Origin: Polynucleobacter sp. JS-Safj-400b-B2 | GTDB lineage: Bacteria > Pseudomonadota > Gammaproteobacteria > Burkholderiales > Burkholderiaceae | Direction of reading: 5' to 3' | Assembly (NCBI RefSeq): GCF_018881975.1 | Contig: NZ_JACVPJ010000004.1 | Coordinates: 62,001 to 126,000 of the forward strand | Length of the DNA stretch: 64,000 nt | Shown: in pieces, positions 54,668 through 61,322 of the stretch | Numbering within the stretch: position 1 is the first letter of the stretch | How the letters are laid out: every line of letters starts with the position of its first letter | The notes under the pieces: generated by a model | Told to the model about the DNA's origin: nothing | The model's input: the letters and a program-made list of their open reading frames with translations, nothing else | Database searches by the model: none | Program-made: the position numbers and the translations under genes

Positions 54668-55750
54668 ATGAAAGTAAAAACAAAACTGCTGGTCAACGCC
54701 CTTGGCATGTTGGCGGCCATCGCACGCAACTCCACAATTAATCCTGCGGGAATCGTGAATTTGTTTGCGTCAAAAGGTGTATTAGTGTTGCGCTCCACCA
54801 ATGGCGTTAATTATTCAAGCGCTCGAGTAAAGGTTGAGTCTGATGATTTACCATTGACTGGCGTTAGTTGCGGTATGCTTTTTCATGCCGTTGGATCACT
54901 CGTTGATGACATTGTTGATTTGAGCCTGGTTGGAAATAAGCTTGTCGTTAAAGCTGGTTTGTCAGTTTTTAGATTGCCTATTTCAACTGTTGAGCTCGCT
55001 TCAATTAATCGAGATTTCATGGTGGACAGCCCAATTGAATTCAAAACCGCTGATTTCATCAAAGGCTTAAGTCGTGTGGCGCATGCTGCAGCCGTTAAAG
55101 ATATTCGCTATTACCTTAATGGCGTTAATCTGGACTTAGCTGATGGCGCGATAAATTTTGTTGCGACTGATGGTCATCGGCTTTCAAAGTACAACCTACC
55201 AACTGAAGGCATTAGCCAGGAAGGTAATTTTATTTTGCCAATTGATGCCGTAGGCTTTGTAATGCGCAATATTACGAGCGAAACCTTCAAGCTGCATCTA
55301 GGTTCTTCAGCGTTTACGTTTGAAAGCCCTGATTTGGTTTGTCAAGTAATGGCTATTGAAGGCGCGTTTCCGGACTACAAGCGTGTCATTCCAAAGCATC
55401 AGGATAACTTCATCATTGATGGCGCTAGCTTGGCGCTGGATCTTGATCGCGTTAAAACCGTTGCGCAAAAGGACCCATCCGTTCGCATTACCCTTGAAGA
55501 AGGGTCTGCAATTGTTGTTTCCTCTGGAGAAGCGGATGAAAATGAGCCTCTATATACCAACAGCATTGCGTTGGTTAAAGGCAAGGGCGGTCAATTTGAT
55601 TCGGGCTTTAATGCCGATTACCTTCTTGATGCCATCTCTGGTATTAAGGCAAACGTGCAAGTCAAGTATGGGGATCTGCTTTCTTCGATCGCTATTTATG
55701 ACCCAGAGGACCCAAACTTTGTAGAAGTTTTGAGCCCAATGCGTTTGTAA
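54668..55750 (+). CDS. Island-encoded DNA polymerase III beta clamp (DnaN homologue)
   Basis: A 360-residue sliding clamp of full length. ATDGHRLS at residues 166-173, the following EGAFPDYKRVIP, RYYLNGVNLD near 145 and the C-terminal LSPMRL end match the beta clamp family. Three domains of similar size are expected. The host's own dnaN belongs at the origin region and is not in this window, so this is an additional copy carried by the island. It could recruit host polymerase to the element, or replace or poison the host clamp. Confidence 0.9.
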   Translation: MKVKTKLLVNALGMLAAIARNSTINPAGIVNLFASKGVLVLRSTNGVNYSSARVKVESDDLPLTGVSCGMLFHAVGSLVDDIVDLSLVGNKLVVKAGLSVFRLPISTVELASINRDFMVDSPIEFKTADFIKGLSRVAHAAAVKDIRYYLNGVNLDLADGAINFVATDGHRLSKYNLPTEGISQEGNFILPIDAVGFVMRNITSETFKLHLGSSAFTFESPDLVCQVMAIEGAFPDYKRVIPKHQDNFIIDGASLALDLDRVKTVAQKDPSVRITLEEGSAIVVSSGEADENEPLYTNSIALVKGKGGQFDSGFNADYLLDAISGIKANVQVKYGDLLSSIAIYDPEDPNFVEVLSPMRL

Positions 55751-55764
55751 TTTGAAGTATTGAT

Positions 55765-55861
55765 AAGGCCCGCGAAAGCGGGTTTTATCTCATCTGCCTT
55801 ATGGGTGGATCAGATAAAGCCTGCATCCTTATTAACCGCCTATATCAAGGCATTGAAAGGG
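55765..55861 (+). promoter_or_regulatory. Structured leader, copy 3
   Basis: Hairpin A: AAGGCCCGC-GAAA-GCGGGTTTT (55765-55786), 15 bases after the clamp stop. Hairpin B: GGTTTTATCT (55781-55790) / AGATAAAGCC (55812-55821). Unit C: CCTT (55827-55830) / AAGG (55857-55860) around GCCT-ATATCA-AGGC (55838-55851). A and B share 55781-55786. Ribosome site AAAGGGA leads to ATG 55866. Confidence 0.8.
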
Positions 55862-55865
55862 AATT

Positions 55866-56129
55866 ATGACTGAAGCGGAAAAAGAAAGAAAAGCCATTCT
55901 TGACTTGCATGATAAGATTTCACAGCTTTTCGCAAACGAACAAAAACGCGCCCATGACAAGCTTACCCGCCTAATTAATAGTGGAGCAGGAGTGGTGCAA
56001 GATCACCTCGCCAACAATCTAAATTATTTGACTCCGATTCAGTTTATGGAGGCATATAAGCGGGATTCCGTTAGCAAACAATCTTCCGAGGTGCAGGAGA
56101 TCCTCAAAAATTACCAGTTGCTGATGTGA
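55866..56129 (+). CDS. Unrecognised 87-residue helical protein
   Basis: A small charged protein, mostly predicted helix (EAEKERKAILDLHDKISQLF... NEQKRAHDKLTRLI), with no membrane segment or known motif. SD AAAGGGAA before the ATG fits the leader pattern. Its stop overlaps the region of the next start (GTGAGG), so the two are translationally coupled. It could be a DNA-binding or coiled-coil accessory protein; no function is assigned. Confidence 0.7.
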   Translation: MTEAEKERKAILDLHDKISQLFANEQKRAHDKLTRLINSGAGVVQDHLANNLNYLTPIQFMEAYKRDSVSKQSSEVQEILKNYQLLM

Positions 56130-56137
56130 GGCTGGCG

Positions 56138-56443
56138 ATGAAATTGATCAAATACTTGCAAGGCAAACTTGCGGAGATGCGTATTTCTCTATTTCGTGTT
56201 GGCGATCAAGTGACATTGGTAAATGATTTTGGCGTTGTGTTTCACAACCATAAAATCATTGAAATCGAAGCGGAGCCAACCTCTTACGGGGGCATGTTTT
56301 GCCTTGATACTGGTTCGCCTTGGTATCCAACAAGAGTGCGGTCCATTCGGATTGAAAAAGCTTCAAGCATCATTCATGGCATAGCAATTCGAGCGGCTGA
56401 GTTATGTGTACCGCTGAATCAGAAAAAAGTAATTTATCGTTAA
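56138..56443 (+). CDS. Unrecognised 101-residue protein, possibly SH3-like barrel
   Basis: Begins at ATG 56138 behind GAGG, nine bases after the previous stop codon; an upstream GTG at 56126 overlaps that stop. It is one of two genes in the series with no leader copy, consistent with coupling. The middle (FRVGDQVTLVNDFGVVF..., GMFCLDTGSPWYPT) suggests a small beta barrel of the KOW/SH3-like kind, but this is only a pattern impression. Confidence 0.65.
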   Translation: MKLIKYLQGKLAEMRISLFRVGDQVTLVNDFGVVFHNHKIIEIEAEPTSYGGMFCLDTGSPWYPTRVRSIRIEKASSIIHGIAIRAAELCVPLNQKKVIYR

Positions 56444-56452
56444 ATTACGGAG

Positions 56453-56547
56453 AACCCTTCGGGGTTTTCCATTGAGCCATTTATTGGGCTCAATGGAAAG
56501 CTTCGACGCTCGATCCTTTAAAAACTACCTCATACGAGGGATGAAGG
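56453..56547 (+). promoter_or_regulatory. Structured leader, copy 4
   Basis: Hairpin A: AACCC-TTCG-GGGTT (56453-56466). Hairpin B: GTTTTCCATTGAGCC (56464-56478) / GGCTCAATGGAAAGC (56487-56501), 15 pairs with one G-U. Unit C: CCTT (56515-56518) / AAGG (56544-56547) around CCTC-ATAC-GAGG (56528-56539). A and B share 56464-56466. Leads to ATG 56554. Confidence 0.82.
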
Positions 56548-56553
56548 ATAAAT

Positions 56554-57018
56554 ATGGACTTAAAAACCTATAAGAAATATTGGAAGCAAATTGCCCCTGT
56601 CATGAGAAAGAAAATGACCGAGATCAAAACTGAGATGAAGCATGGTCTCGCTGATAAAGGCTTTTCTTTTGGGAAGACGTATGAAAGTGGCGACGAGGAG
56701 TGGTCATTAAAAGCTGATATTGCTGATACTGAGGGAAATATTAAAGCCACCCTTGAATTTACTCTGTACGATTCCGAGTTTAATGAGGCAACTCCTGCTG
56801 AATCGGTTTGCTTGAATGTCGAACTTGCTGGCTTTAATGCAACTACATTAGCCAGATATTGCCCTTACAACTACAGCCCCGATGCATTCACTCAAGATGT
56901 CAATGAAATAATTAGCAGAATTAGGGAGTTAGAGGCTCAGGATTTTGCTCAAGCAGCGTTAAATGAATTTAATGCTGACGAACTTCTAAACAGGGAGTTC
57001 AAAGAGCATATTAAGTAA
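56554..57018 (+). CDS. Unrecognised 154-residue cytosolic protein
   Basis: No signal peptide, membrane segment or recognised motif. The N-terminal 40 residues are Lys-rich and helical; the middle is beta-rich (EEWSLKADIADTEGNIKATLEFTL), and the end is a charged helix. Preceded and followed by copies of the structured leader. Function unknown. Confidence 0.7.
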   Translation: MDLKTYKKYWKQIAPVMRKKMTEIKTEMKHGLADKGFSFGKTYESGDEEWSLKADIADTEGNIKATLEFTLYDSEFNEATPAESVCLNVELAGFNATTLARYCPYNYSPDAFTQDVNEIISRIRELEAQDFAQAALNEFNADELLNREFKEHIK

Positions 57019-57024
57019 CAGGGG

Positions 57025-57114
57025 AACCCTTCGGGGTTTTCTTATTCACCCTCTTTGGGTGCATAAGAAAGCTTCGAAAGCCTTATTAACAGCTCGTTAG
57101 CGGGCATCATAAGG
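57025..57114 (+). promoter_or_regulatory. Structured leader, copy 5 (before methyltransferase)
   Basis: Hairpin A: AACCC-TTCG-GGGTT (57025-57038), seven bases after the stop. Hairpin B: GTTTTCTTAT (57036-57045) / ATAAGAAAGC (57063-57072), extended by CACCC/GGGTG across one mismatch. Unit C: CCTT (57081-57084) / AAGG (57111-57114) around GCTC-GTTAGC-GGGC (57092-57105). Leads to ATG 57125. Confidence 0.82.
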
Positions 57115-57124
57115 AAATTTCAAA

Positions 57125-58012
57125 ATGTCAATTTTGTCTTTTAAAGATAGGGGTAAGTGGGGTAAATCTGGTTGGCGTGGCAATTGCAGTGGCCACGTTT
57201 ACAAAGAGCTATTTACTCGCCTGCAGCCTAAAGTATTCGTTGACCCCATGGTTGGATCGGGAACATCGGTCGAAGTGGCTCAAGAAATGAATATTGAGGC
57301 CTATGGGCTAGATTTGCACCAAGGCTTTAATGCTGCCAATGATTCGATTCTGGAAAAAGTTGGTAAAGAGGCTGATTTGGTGGTGTCACATCCTCCGTAT
57401 GGCGGAATGATTGTTTACTCCGGCAACGTTTGGGGTGAGGCTAATCCTGCAGATTTGTCTCGCTGTGTTAGTGATGAAGATTTTCATGAAAAACTTCAAC
57501 TGGTTCTTTTGAACCAGCGCAATGCGACTAAAGCGGGCCAGTATTACGGAACCATTATTGGCGACTGGAGGCATAAAGGCGAGTATGTTAGCTATCAAGC
57601 TGAGTGCATCGCTAGAATGCCAAAAGAAGAGTTGGCTGCGGTTTTAATTAAAGCTCAGCATAACTGCCAAAGCGACTCCAAATCATATGGATCCATGAAG
57701 CTGCCATTTATTCTCCATGAGTACATTCTTTTATGGAAGAAAAAAGATGCGCCAACATTGGTGCTGTTGACTAATTTGGCAAGACAGCAATACTCAAGAC
57801 TTTCTGGGACCTGGAAAAATATTGTGAAATCCACATTATCTGGCCTGGGCGGCCAGTCAGACTTAAGTCGGTTGTACGAGGCCGTTGCAAAGAACGCACC
57901 TCAAAAACTAGCAGAAAACGATAGCTGGAAAGAGAAGGTACGACAAGTGCTCAATCAAAATCCATCCATGTTTAAGCCTGTTGAGAGAGGTGTCTGGGCT
58001 ATTACAGCCTAA
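57125..58012 (+). CDS. Solo DNA methyltransferase (N4/N6-type) with C-terminal HARE-HTH-like region
   Basis: A 295-residue protein. DPMVGSGTS (residues 40-48) is the SAM-binding motif and HPPYGG (89-94) the catalytic motif IV, a variant of (N/D/S)PP(Y/F). Motif I precedes IV. The last ~50 residues (SRLYEAVAKNAPQKLAEND, WKEKVRQVL, VERGVWAI) resemble the HARE-HTH winged helix found in nucleic-acid and restriction-related proteins. No endonuclease is adjacent, so it may be an orphan epigenetic or self-protection enzyme. Confidence 0.8.
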   Translation: MSILSFKDRGKWGKSGWRGNCSGHVYKELFTRLQPKVFVDPMVGSGTSVEVAQEMNIEAYGLDLHQGFNAANDSILEKVGKEADLVVSHPPYGGMIVYSGNVWGEANPADLSRCVSDEDFHEKLQLVLLNQRNATKAGQYYGTIIGDWRHKGEYVSYQAECIARMPKEELAAVLIKAQHNCQSDSKSYGSMKLPFILHEYILLWKKKDAPTLVLLTNLARQQYSRLSGTWKNIVKSTLSGLGGQSDLSRLYEAVAKNAPQKLAENDSWKEKVRQVLNQNPSMFKPVERGVWAITA

Positions 58013-58026
58013 TGTAGATATAGAAC

Positions 58027-58121
58027 GCCCTTCGGGGCTTTCTCATGACCATCTATGAAGTGGGCATGAGAAAGCATCGATAACCCTTTAATGACAACCT
58101 CAAATGAGGTATTGAAAGGGA
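58027..58121 (+). promoter_or_regulatory. Structured leader, copy 6
   Basis: Hairpin A: GCCC-TTCG-GGGC (58027-58038). Hairpin B: GCTTTCTCATG (58037-58047) / CATGAGAAAGC (58065-58075), perfect. Unit C: CCCTTT (58084-58089) / AAAGGG (58115-58120) around ACCTC-AAAT-GAGGT (58097-58110). The C 3' arm is the ribosome site AAAGGGAG for ATG 58126. Confidence 0.85.
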
Positions 58122-58125
58122 GATA

Positions 58126-58647
58126 ATGAAGAAGATATTTTTTAGTGGGATTGTGCGGCCATTTTGCACTTTTGACGCTATTGAGTTGAAGAAGACTCTT
58201 AAAAAGTTTGGTGCGTTACAAATGGATATCGACGAAATCACGGTTGCCGATGAAGAGCCTGACGAATCTTATAAACCCATTTGGATTTATGTATCACCCA
58301 ATGAAGAGGATCCTTACTTTTTGGCAAGTCTTGAGGGCGAGATCGATCTTTCTGAGGCTGAATCGGATGCCGAAATTAGCGGCGAGCTAATGGACGCGAT
58401 TCGTAAACATGGTGTGTGTACGGAGCTTGTTGGTTATTACCCTAGATCTGATCGCTATGGTTGCCCAGGTTATGTTGCCGACACTATGAAGGGTGAGGCT
58501 TTGGCCGCATTTCATGGTTTTGTGGTTACAAACGAGCAATTCGTTGCTACTGGATATGATCGCGGCGATGATGGTGCTGAGCAGATGTGGTTTAAGGTGA
58601 TGGTGCCAATTGAAAAATTGAACGCCGAATTACCTGAATTATCTTAG
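58126..58647 (+). CDS. Unrecognised 173-residue acidic protein
   Basis: Strongly acidic (ITVADEEPDE, EGEIDLSEAESDAEIS), cytosolic, with an aromatic N-terminus and a mixed alpha/beta appearance. An acidic surface is common in DNA-mimic or anti-defence proteins, but there is no specific support for that here. Function unknown. Confidence 0.7.
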   Translation: MKKIFFSGIVRPFCTFDAIELKKTLKKFGALQMDIDEITVADEEPDESYKPIWIYVSPNEEDPYFLASLEGEIDLSEAESDAEISGELMDAIRKHGVCTELVGYYPRSDRYGCPGYVADTMKGEALAAFHGFVVTNEQFVATGYDRGDDGAEQMWFKVMVPIEKLNAELPELS

Positions 58648-58655
58648 GTATTTTT

Positions 58656-58749
58656 GAAAGCCCTTCGGGGCTTTCATATGGGTTTTCAAGAATCCATATG
58701 AAAGCGTCACCCCTTTCATAAACAGCCAATTTATTGGCACTGGAAAGGA
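58656..58749 (+). promoter_or_regulatory. Structured leader, copy 7
   Basis: Hairpin A: GAAAGCCC-TTCG-GGGCTTTC (58656-58675). Hairpin B: GCTTTCATATGG (58670-58681) / CCATATGAAAGC (58694-58705), perfect 12 pairs. Unit C: CCTTT (58712-58716) / AAAGG (58744-58748) around GCCAAT-TT-ATTGGC (58725-58738). A and B share 58670-58675. Confidence 0.85.
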
Positions 58750-58755
58750 ATGCAA

Positions 58756-59514
58756 ATGAACAATTACTTAACTCAAGATGGAAGCAGCATGGAATTAACC
58801 GTTAATACGTATGTGGTTGATGGTCATGCACGTTGTAAGTATTGCCTCTCTCCGGAGGTAAGCTATGACCAACGCATTAATGATGCCTATTGCGGGAGCT
58901 GCGGAGAATGGCAAAATGATTGTCCGCTGAGTTTTAAATTTAAGCCTAATGAGCGCAAGATTGATGCAACGGACGTTATCTCTCGCAAAGATGTGCTGCT
59001 TAGTATTGATGATCTCAAAGGGGCAAAATTTTCTATGCCTGATAGCCCTAAGATGTTATTTAAGTTGCTTGACCGTAGAGAGGTTTTAGTTTTCAAAGAG
59101 AGTATTGCGGATTATTTCAAGCAAGAACAACTCGGAAATCAAAACAATGTTATGAGTGTCTTTAGGGCCAACGCTGGCAATTGGATGATAAAACCAGTTC
59201 CAGGACAAGTTCTGGCGGATGTCTGCGAAAGCGGAGATGATCAGGCAGACTATGCTGCGGCAACTTTGTTAGCATCTAGCCAGAATATGCTATCCGCCCT
59301 TAAATTGATAGCCGCTGAAAACCGAGATGATGCCTCACCATGGATGCGTGGTGTCGCTAGATCTGCTATTTCAGTGGCCGAAGACGTATCCGGTTATCAA
59401 CCAAGAACGCAAGAGCCAAGCGAAGTGGTTATTGGTTTTGATCCTCATAACATTGATGAAATTAACGAGAAGATCAAGCTACTTGAGCAGTATCGCGAAC
59501 ACTATAGGAAGTAG
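58756..59514 (+). CDS. Zinc-ribbon protein, unrecognised
   Basis: A 252-residue protein with an N-terminal CxxC pair at C27/C30 and C46/C49 (CKYC and CGSC), a zinc ribbon. The remainder is helical, without known motif. The ATG at 58756 lies seven bases after AAAGG; an ATG at 58750 is only one base from it and is rejected. Zinc ribbons often bind nucleic acid or partners, so a regulatory or replication role is possible but not shown. Confidence 0.72.
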   Translation: MNNYLTQDGSSMELTVNTYVVDGHARCKYCLSPEVSYDQRINDAYCGSCGEWQNDCPLSFKFKPNERKIDATDVISRKDVLLSIDDLKGAKFSMPDSPKMLFKLLDRREVLVFKESIADYFKQEQLGNQNNVMSVFRANAGNWMIKPVPGQVLADVCESGDDQADYAAATLLASSQNMLSALKLIAAENRDDASPWMRGVARSAISVAEDVSGYQPRTQEPSEVVIGFDPHNIDEINEKIKLLEQYREHYRK

Positions 59515-59518
59515 GTTT

Positions 59519-59614
59519 AGAAAGCCCTTCGGGGCTTTCTAATGGAGATGTCTTCGTCCTCATTAGAAAGCCGCAAACCCCTTTAAATAAGCCAATTTTT
59601 TGGCATGAAAGGGA
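59519..59614 (+). promoter_or_regulatory. Structured leader, copy 8
   Basis: Hairpin A: AGAAAGCCC-TTCG-GGGCTTTCT (59519-59540), five bases after the stop. Hairpin B: GGCTTTCTAATG (59533-59544) / CATTAGAAAGCC (59561-59572), perfect. Unit C: CCCTTT (59579-59584) / AAAGGG (59608-59613) around GCCAA/TTGGC (59591-59604). A and B share eight bases. Confidence 0.85.
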
Positions 59615-59619
59615 GGTAT

Positions 59620-59889
59620 ATGGCATTAACAAAATTTCAGAAAAATAGAAAAATATTTGGTGAGTTTTTTGGGCATTTAGTCATTGGAGCATTGATGGCG
59701 GTGGCGCTTTTTGTTTTTGGCGGTTTTTTGCATATTCTGGTGGATTTTGCGGGAGAATATTTCAAAAATGATTTTTTTGTTCTTGGGCTAAAATTGCTTG
59801 AAAATGTGCTATTTTTAAGCGATATTGTATTCATAGCGTGGTGGACAATCTATTCAACCTATAAAGCAGGCAAGGAATTAATCAAATGA
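59620..59889 (+). CDS. Small two-helix membrane protein
   Basis: An 89-residue protein with membrane segments HLVIGALMAVALFVFGGFLH and VLFLSDIVFIAWWTIYS, and Lys-rich ends. ATG 59620 follows GGGAGG; an ATG at 59605 falls in the conserved leader block and is rejected. Its stop overlaps the next small gene (ATGA), so the two are probably made together and may form a complex. Confidence 0.72.
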   Translation: MALTKFQKNRKIFGEFFGHLVIGALMAVALFVFGGFLHILVDFAGEYFKNDFFVLGLKLLENVLFLSDIVFIAWWTIYSTYKAGKELIK

Positions 59890-60017
59890 ATGAGTTTATT
59901 GAGGGTTTTATTAAGGGCGCCAAAGAAACGCCACGAGGCTTTTTTGCTCCGGCAATAGCTTTGTGGATCCTATTGGTTAGCACGACAGATAGAATCGTCG
60001 CAAAAACATCGAAATAA
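59886..60017 (+). CDS. 43-residue single-helix membrane protein
   Basis: ATG overlaps the previous stop in ATGA. The protein begins MNEFIEGFIKGAKETPRG, then a single membrane helix FFAPAIALWILLVST and a basic tail DRIVAKTSK. It has no leader copy of its own, as expected for a coupled gene, and the next leader starts five bases after its stop, which supports it as a real gene. Confidence 0.7.
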   Translation: MNEFIEGFIKGAKETPRGFFAPAIALWILLVSTTDRIVAKTSK

Positions 60018-60021
60018 GAAC

Positions 60022-60119
60022 AGCCCTTCGGGGCTTTCTCATGCATCTTTAGTGGGGCGCATCAGAAAGCCAGATCTGGCCCTCCCTTATTAACCGCCAT
60101 TTTTTTGGCATGAAACGGG
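60022..60119 (+). promoter_or_regulatory. Structured leader, copy 9
   Basis: Hairpin A: AGCCC-TTCG-GGGCT (60022-60035). Hairpin B: GGCTTTCT (60032-60039) / AGAAAGCC (60064-60071), continued by ATGC/GCAT across a C-C mismatch. Unit C: CCC (60084-60086) / GGG (60117-60119) around GCCA/TGGC (60096-60109); this outer stem is weaker than in other copies. Leads to ATG 60129. Confidence 0.8.
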
Positions 60120-60128
60120 AGAGTAATT

Positions 60129-61217
60129 ATGGGTGCAACAGTCACTGTAGGAAAAAAGGCTCATGCGTATTTGAGCAATGAAGGTATTCCAGTCTTCATT
60201 CTTGAAGAACAAACATACGAAAAGAACTGCTATCCACACACACCAAAATGGAGTGTGGTTGCATTCGGGACGTATCAAGACGTAATGCGGCATGTGTTTA
60301 GATACGCCTCGGCTACCGATGGCGGGATGCTTCAAGGGCGATCTGGATGGATTGGCTCGGAAGGTTACATCAAGGGTTGGCGCGATGCAATTGCAAATGC
60401 TGATCTAGATAAAAACCACGAAGAGCCAGCGCTGGTAAATCTCTACATTGGGACAAGCTGGACAGCTCCAATTGAAAAAGATATCGGTGGGCAGTGGTCA
60501 AATGAGGCAAAAGCCATCAAACTTTTAAGAGATGCGCGATTTGATTGGATTGCCGATGATTTATTGGCAGGAAAATCGATTCCATTGAATATGAAAGACG
60601 ATTTAAATGTATTGCTAACGCTCTATGGATCTGGCTCGTCAACCAATCTAGGTGCGTGGCATATTTTGAGAGATCTTTATCCGCATAGCTCACACATTTC
60701 CGCAAATCGGAAGTTTGATTTAAAGATTCCGGCACCATTAAGCAAAAAACCAGATATTCCTAAGATTGAATTTTTTGATATTGATGATGGTGTTGGTGGT
60801 TACTTTAAAGCCAGGTTAGTGTTGGAAGATGGTAAGTTGATTAAGCGCTATTCATCAGATTACCAGTATCTTCAATATTTTATTTCTGATGACCTTGCGG
60901 GACTTGAGGAAGAGTTTCCTGGTTGCGCTGAGCACTTTATACGTCAATATAAGGCGTACATTAAAGGCGTTAAGAGACTACCAGGCGACACGAAATTATC
61001 AATTACCTATAAGCAAAATCTGGTTGATAAATGGAAAAGCAATCACAGTATGAATTTAGCAAACGCATTTAACAATGGCCAGGAGGGAACTTTTGTTATC
61101 TCCGTGGATGAGGTTAATCGCGCCAAACTCATTTCCGACTTATCTGAATTGGAGGCTAATGAATTACAGTTTAGCGCACCAGCCTTAAACCAACAGGAAG
61201 ATTTAGTGTTGGCGTAA
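60129..61217 (+). CDS. Unrecognised 362-residue cytosolic protein
   Basis: No signal or membrane segment. A Gly/Trp-rich region near residues 60-85 (GGMLQGRSGWIGSEGYIKGW) and an aromatic YSSDYQYLQYFISDDL segment are notable, but no known family is recognised. The second half is mixed alpha/beta. Function unknown; flanked on both sides by leader copies. Confidence 0.7.
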   Translation: MGATVTVGKKAHAYLSNEGIPVFILEEQTYEKNCYPHTPKWSVVAFGTYQDVMRHVFRYASATDGGMLQGRSGWIGSEGYIKGWRDAIANADLDKNHEEPALVNLYIGTSWTAPIEKDIGGQWSNEAKAIKLLRDARFDWIADDLLAGKSIPLNMKDDLNVLLTLYGSGSSTNLGAWHILRDLYPHSSHISANRKFDLKIPAPLSKKPDIPKIEFFDIDDGVGGYFKARLVLEDGKLIKRYSSDYQYLQYFISDDLAGLEEEFPGCAEHFIRQYKAYIKGVKRLPGDTKLSITYKQNLVDKWKSNHSMNLANAFNNGQEGTFVISVDEVNRAKLISDLSELEANELQFSAPALNQQEDLVLA

Positions 61218-61222
61218 GCAGT

Positions 61223-61318
61223 GGAAAGTCCTTTGGGGCTTTCCTATGGGTTTTGATAAGCCCATAGGAAAGTTTCAATCCCTTCATTAACAGCCATTAA
61301 TTTGGCATTGAAAGGGAG
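61223..61318 (+). promoter_or_regulatory. Structured leader, copy 10
   Basis: Hairpin A: GGAAAGTCC-TTTG-GGGCTTTCC (61223-61244), one G-U. Hairpin B: CTTTCCTATGGG (61239-61250) / CCCATAGGAAAG (61261-61272), perfect. Unit C: CCCTT (61280-61284) / AAGGG (61312-61316) around GCCA/TGGC (61293-61306). Leads to ATG 61323. Confidence 0.85.
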
Positions 61319-61322
61319 TTTT

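Noticed and set aside
56453..61244. Hairpins A as ordinary Rho-independent terminators
   Set aside because: Only three to four T residues follow and they are part of hairpin B; the real terminator at 62559 has a six-T run.
54554..61318. Repeats considered as CRISPR array
   Set aside because: Spacing is whole genes, the repeats are not identical and they are long structured leaders rather than short repeats with spacers.
54554..61318. Repeats considered as integron attC sites
   Set aside because: Length and palindromy are similar, but the attC core triplets (GTTRRRY/RYYYAAC) are not consistently present, no integron integrase is seen, and the 3' arm is a functional ribosome site.
54554..61318. 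Repeats considered as MITEs or REP sequences
   Set aside because: They occur only at stop-to-start junctions in one orientation, with no target duplications, and stems covary instead of being copies of one sequence.
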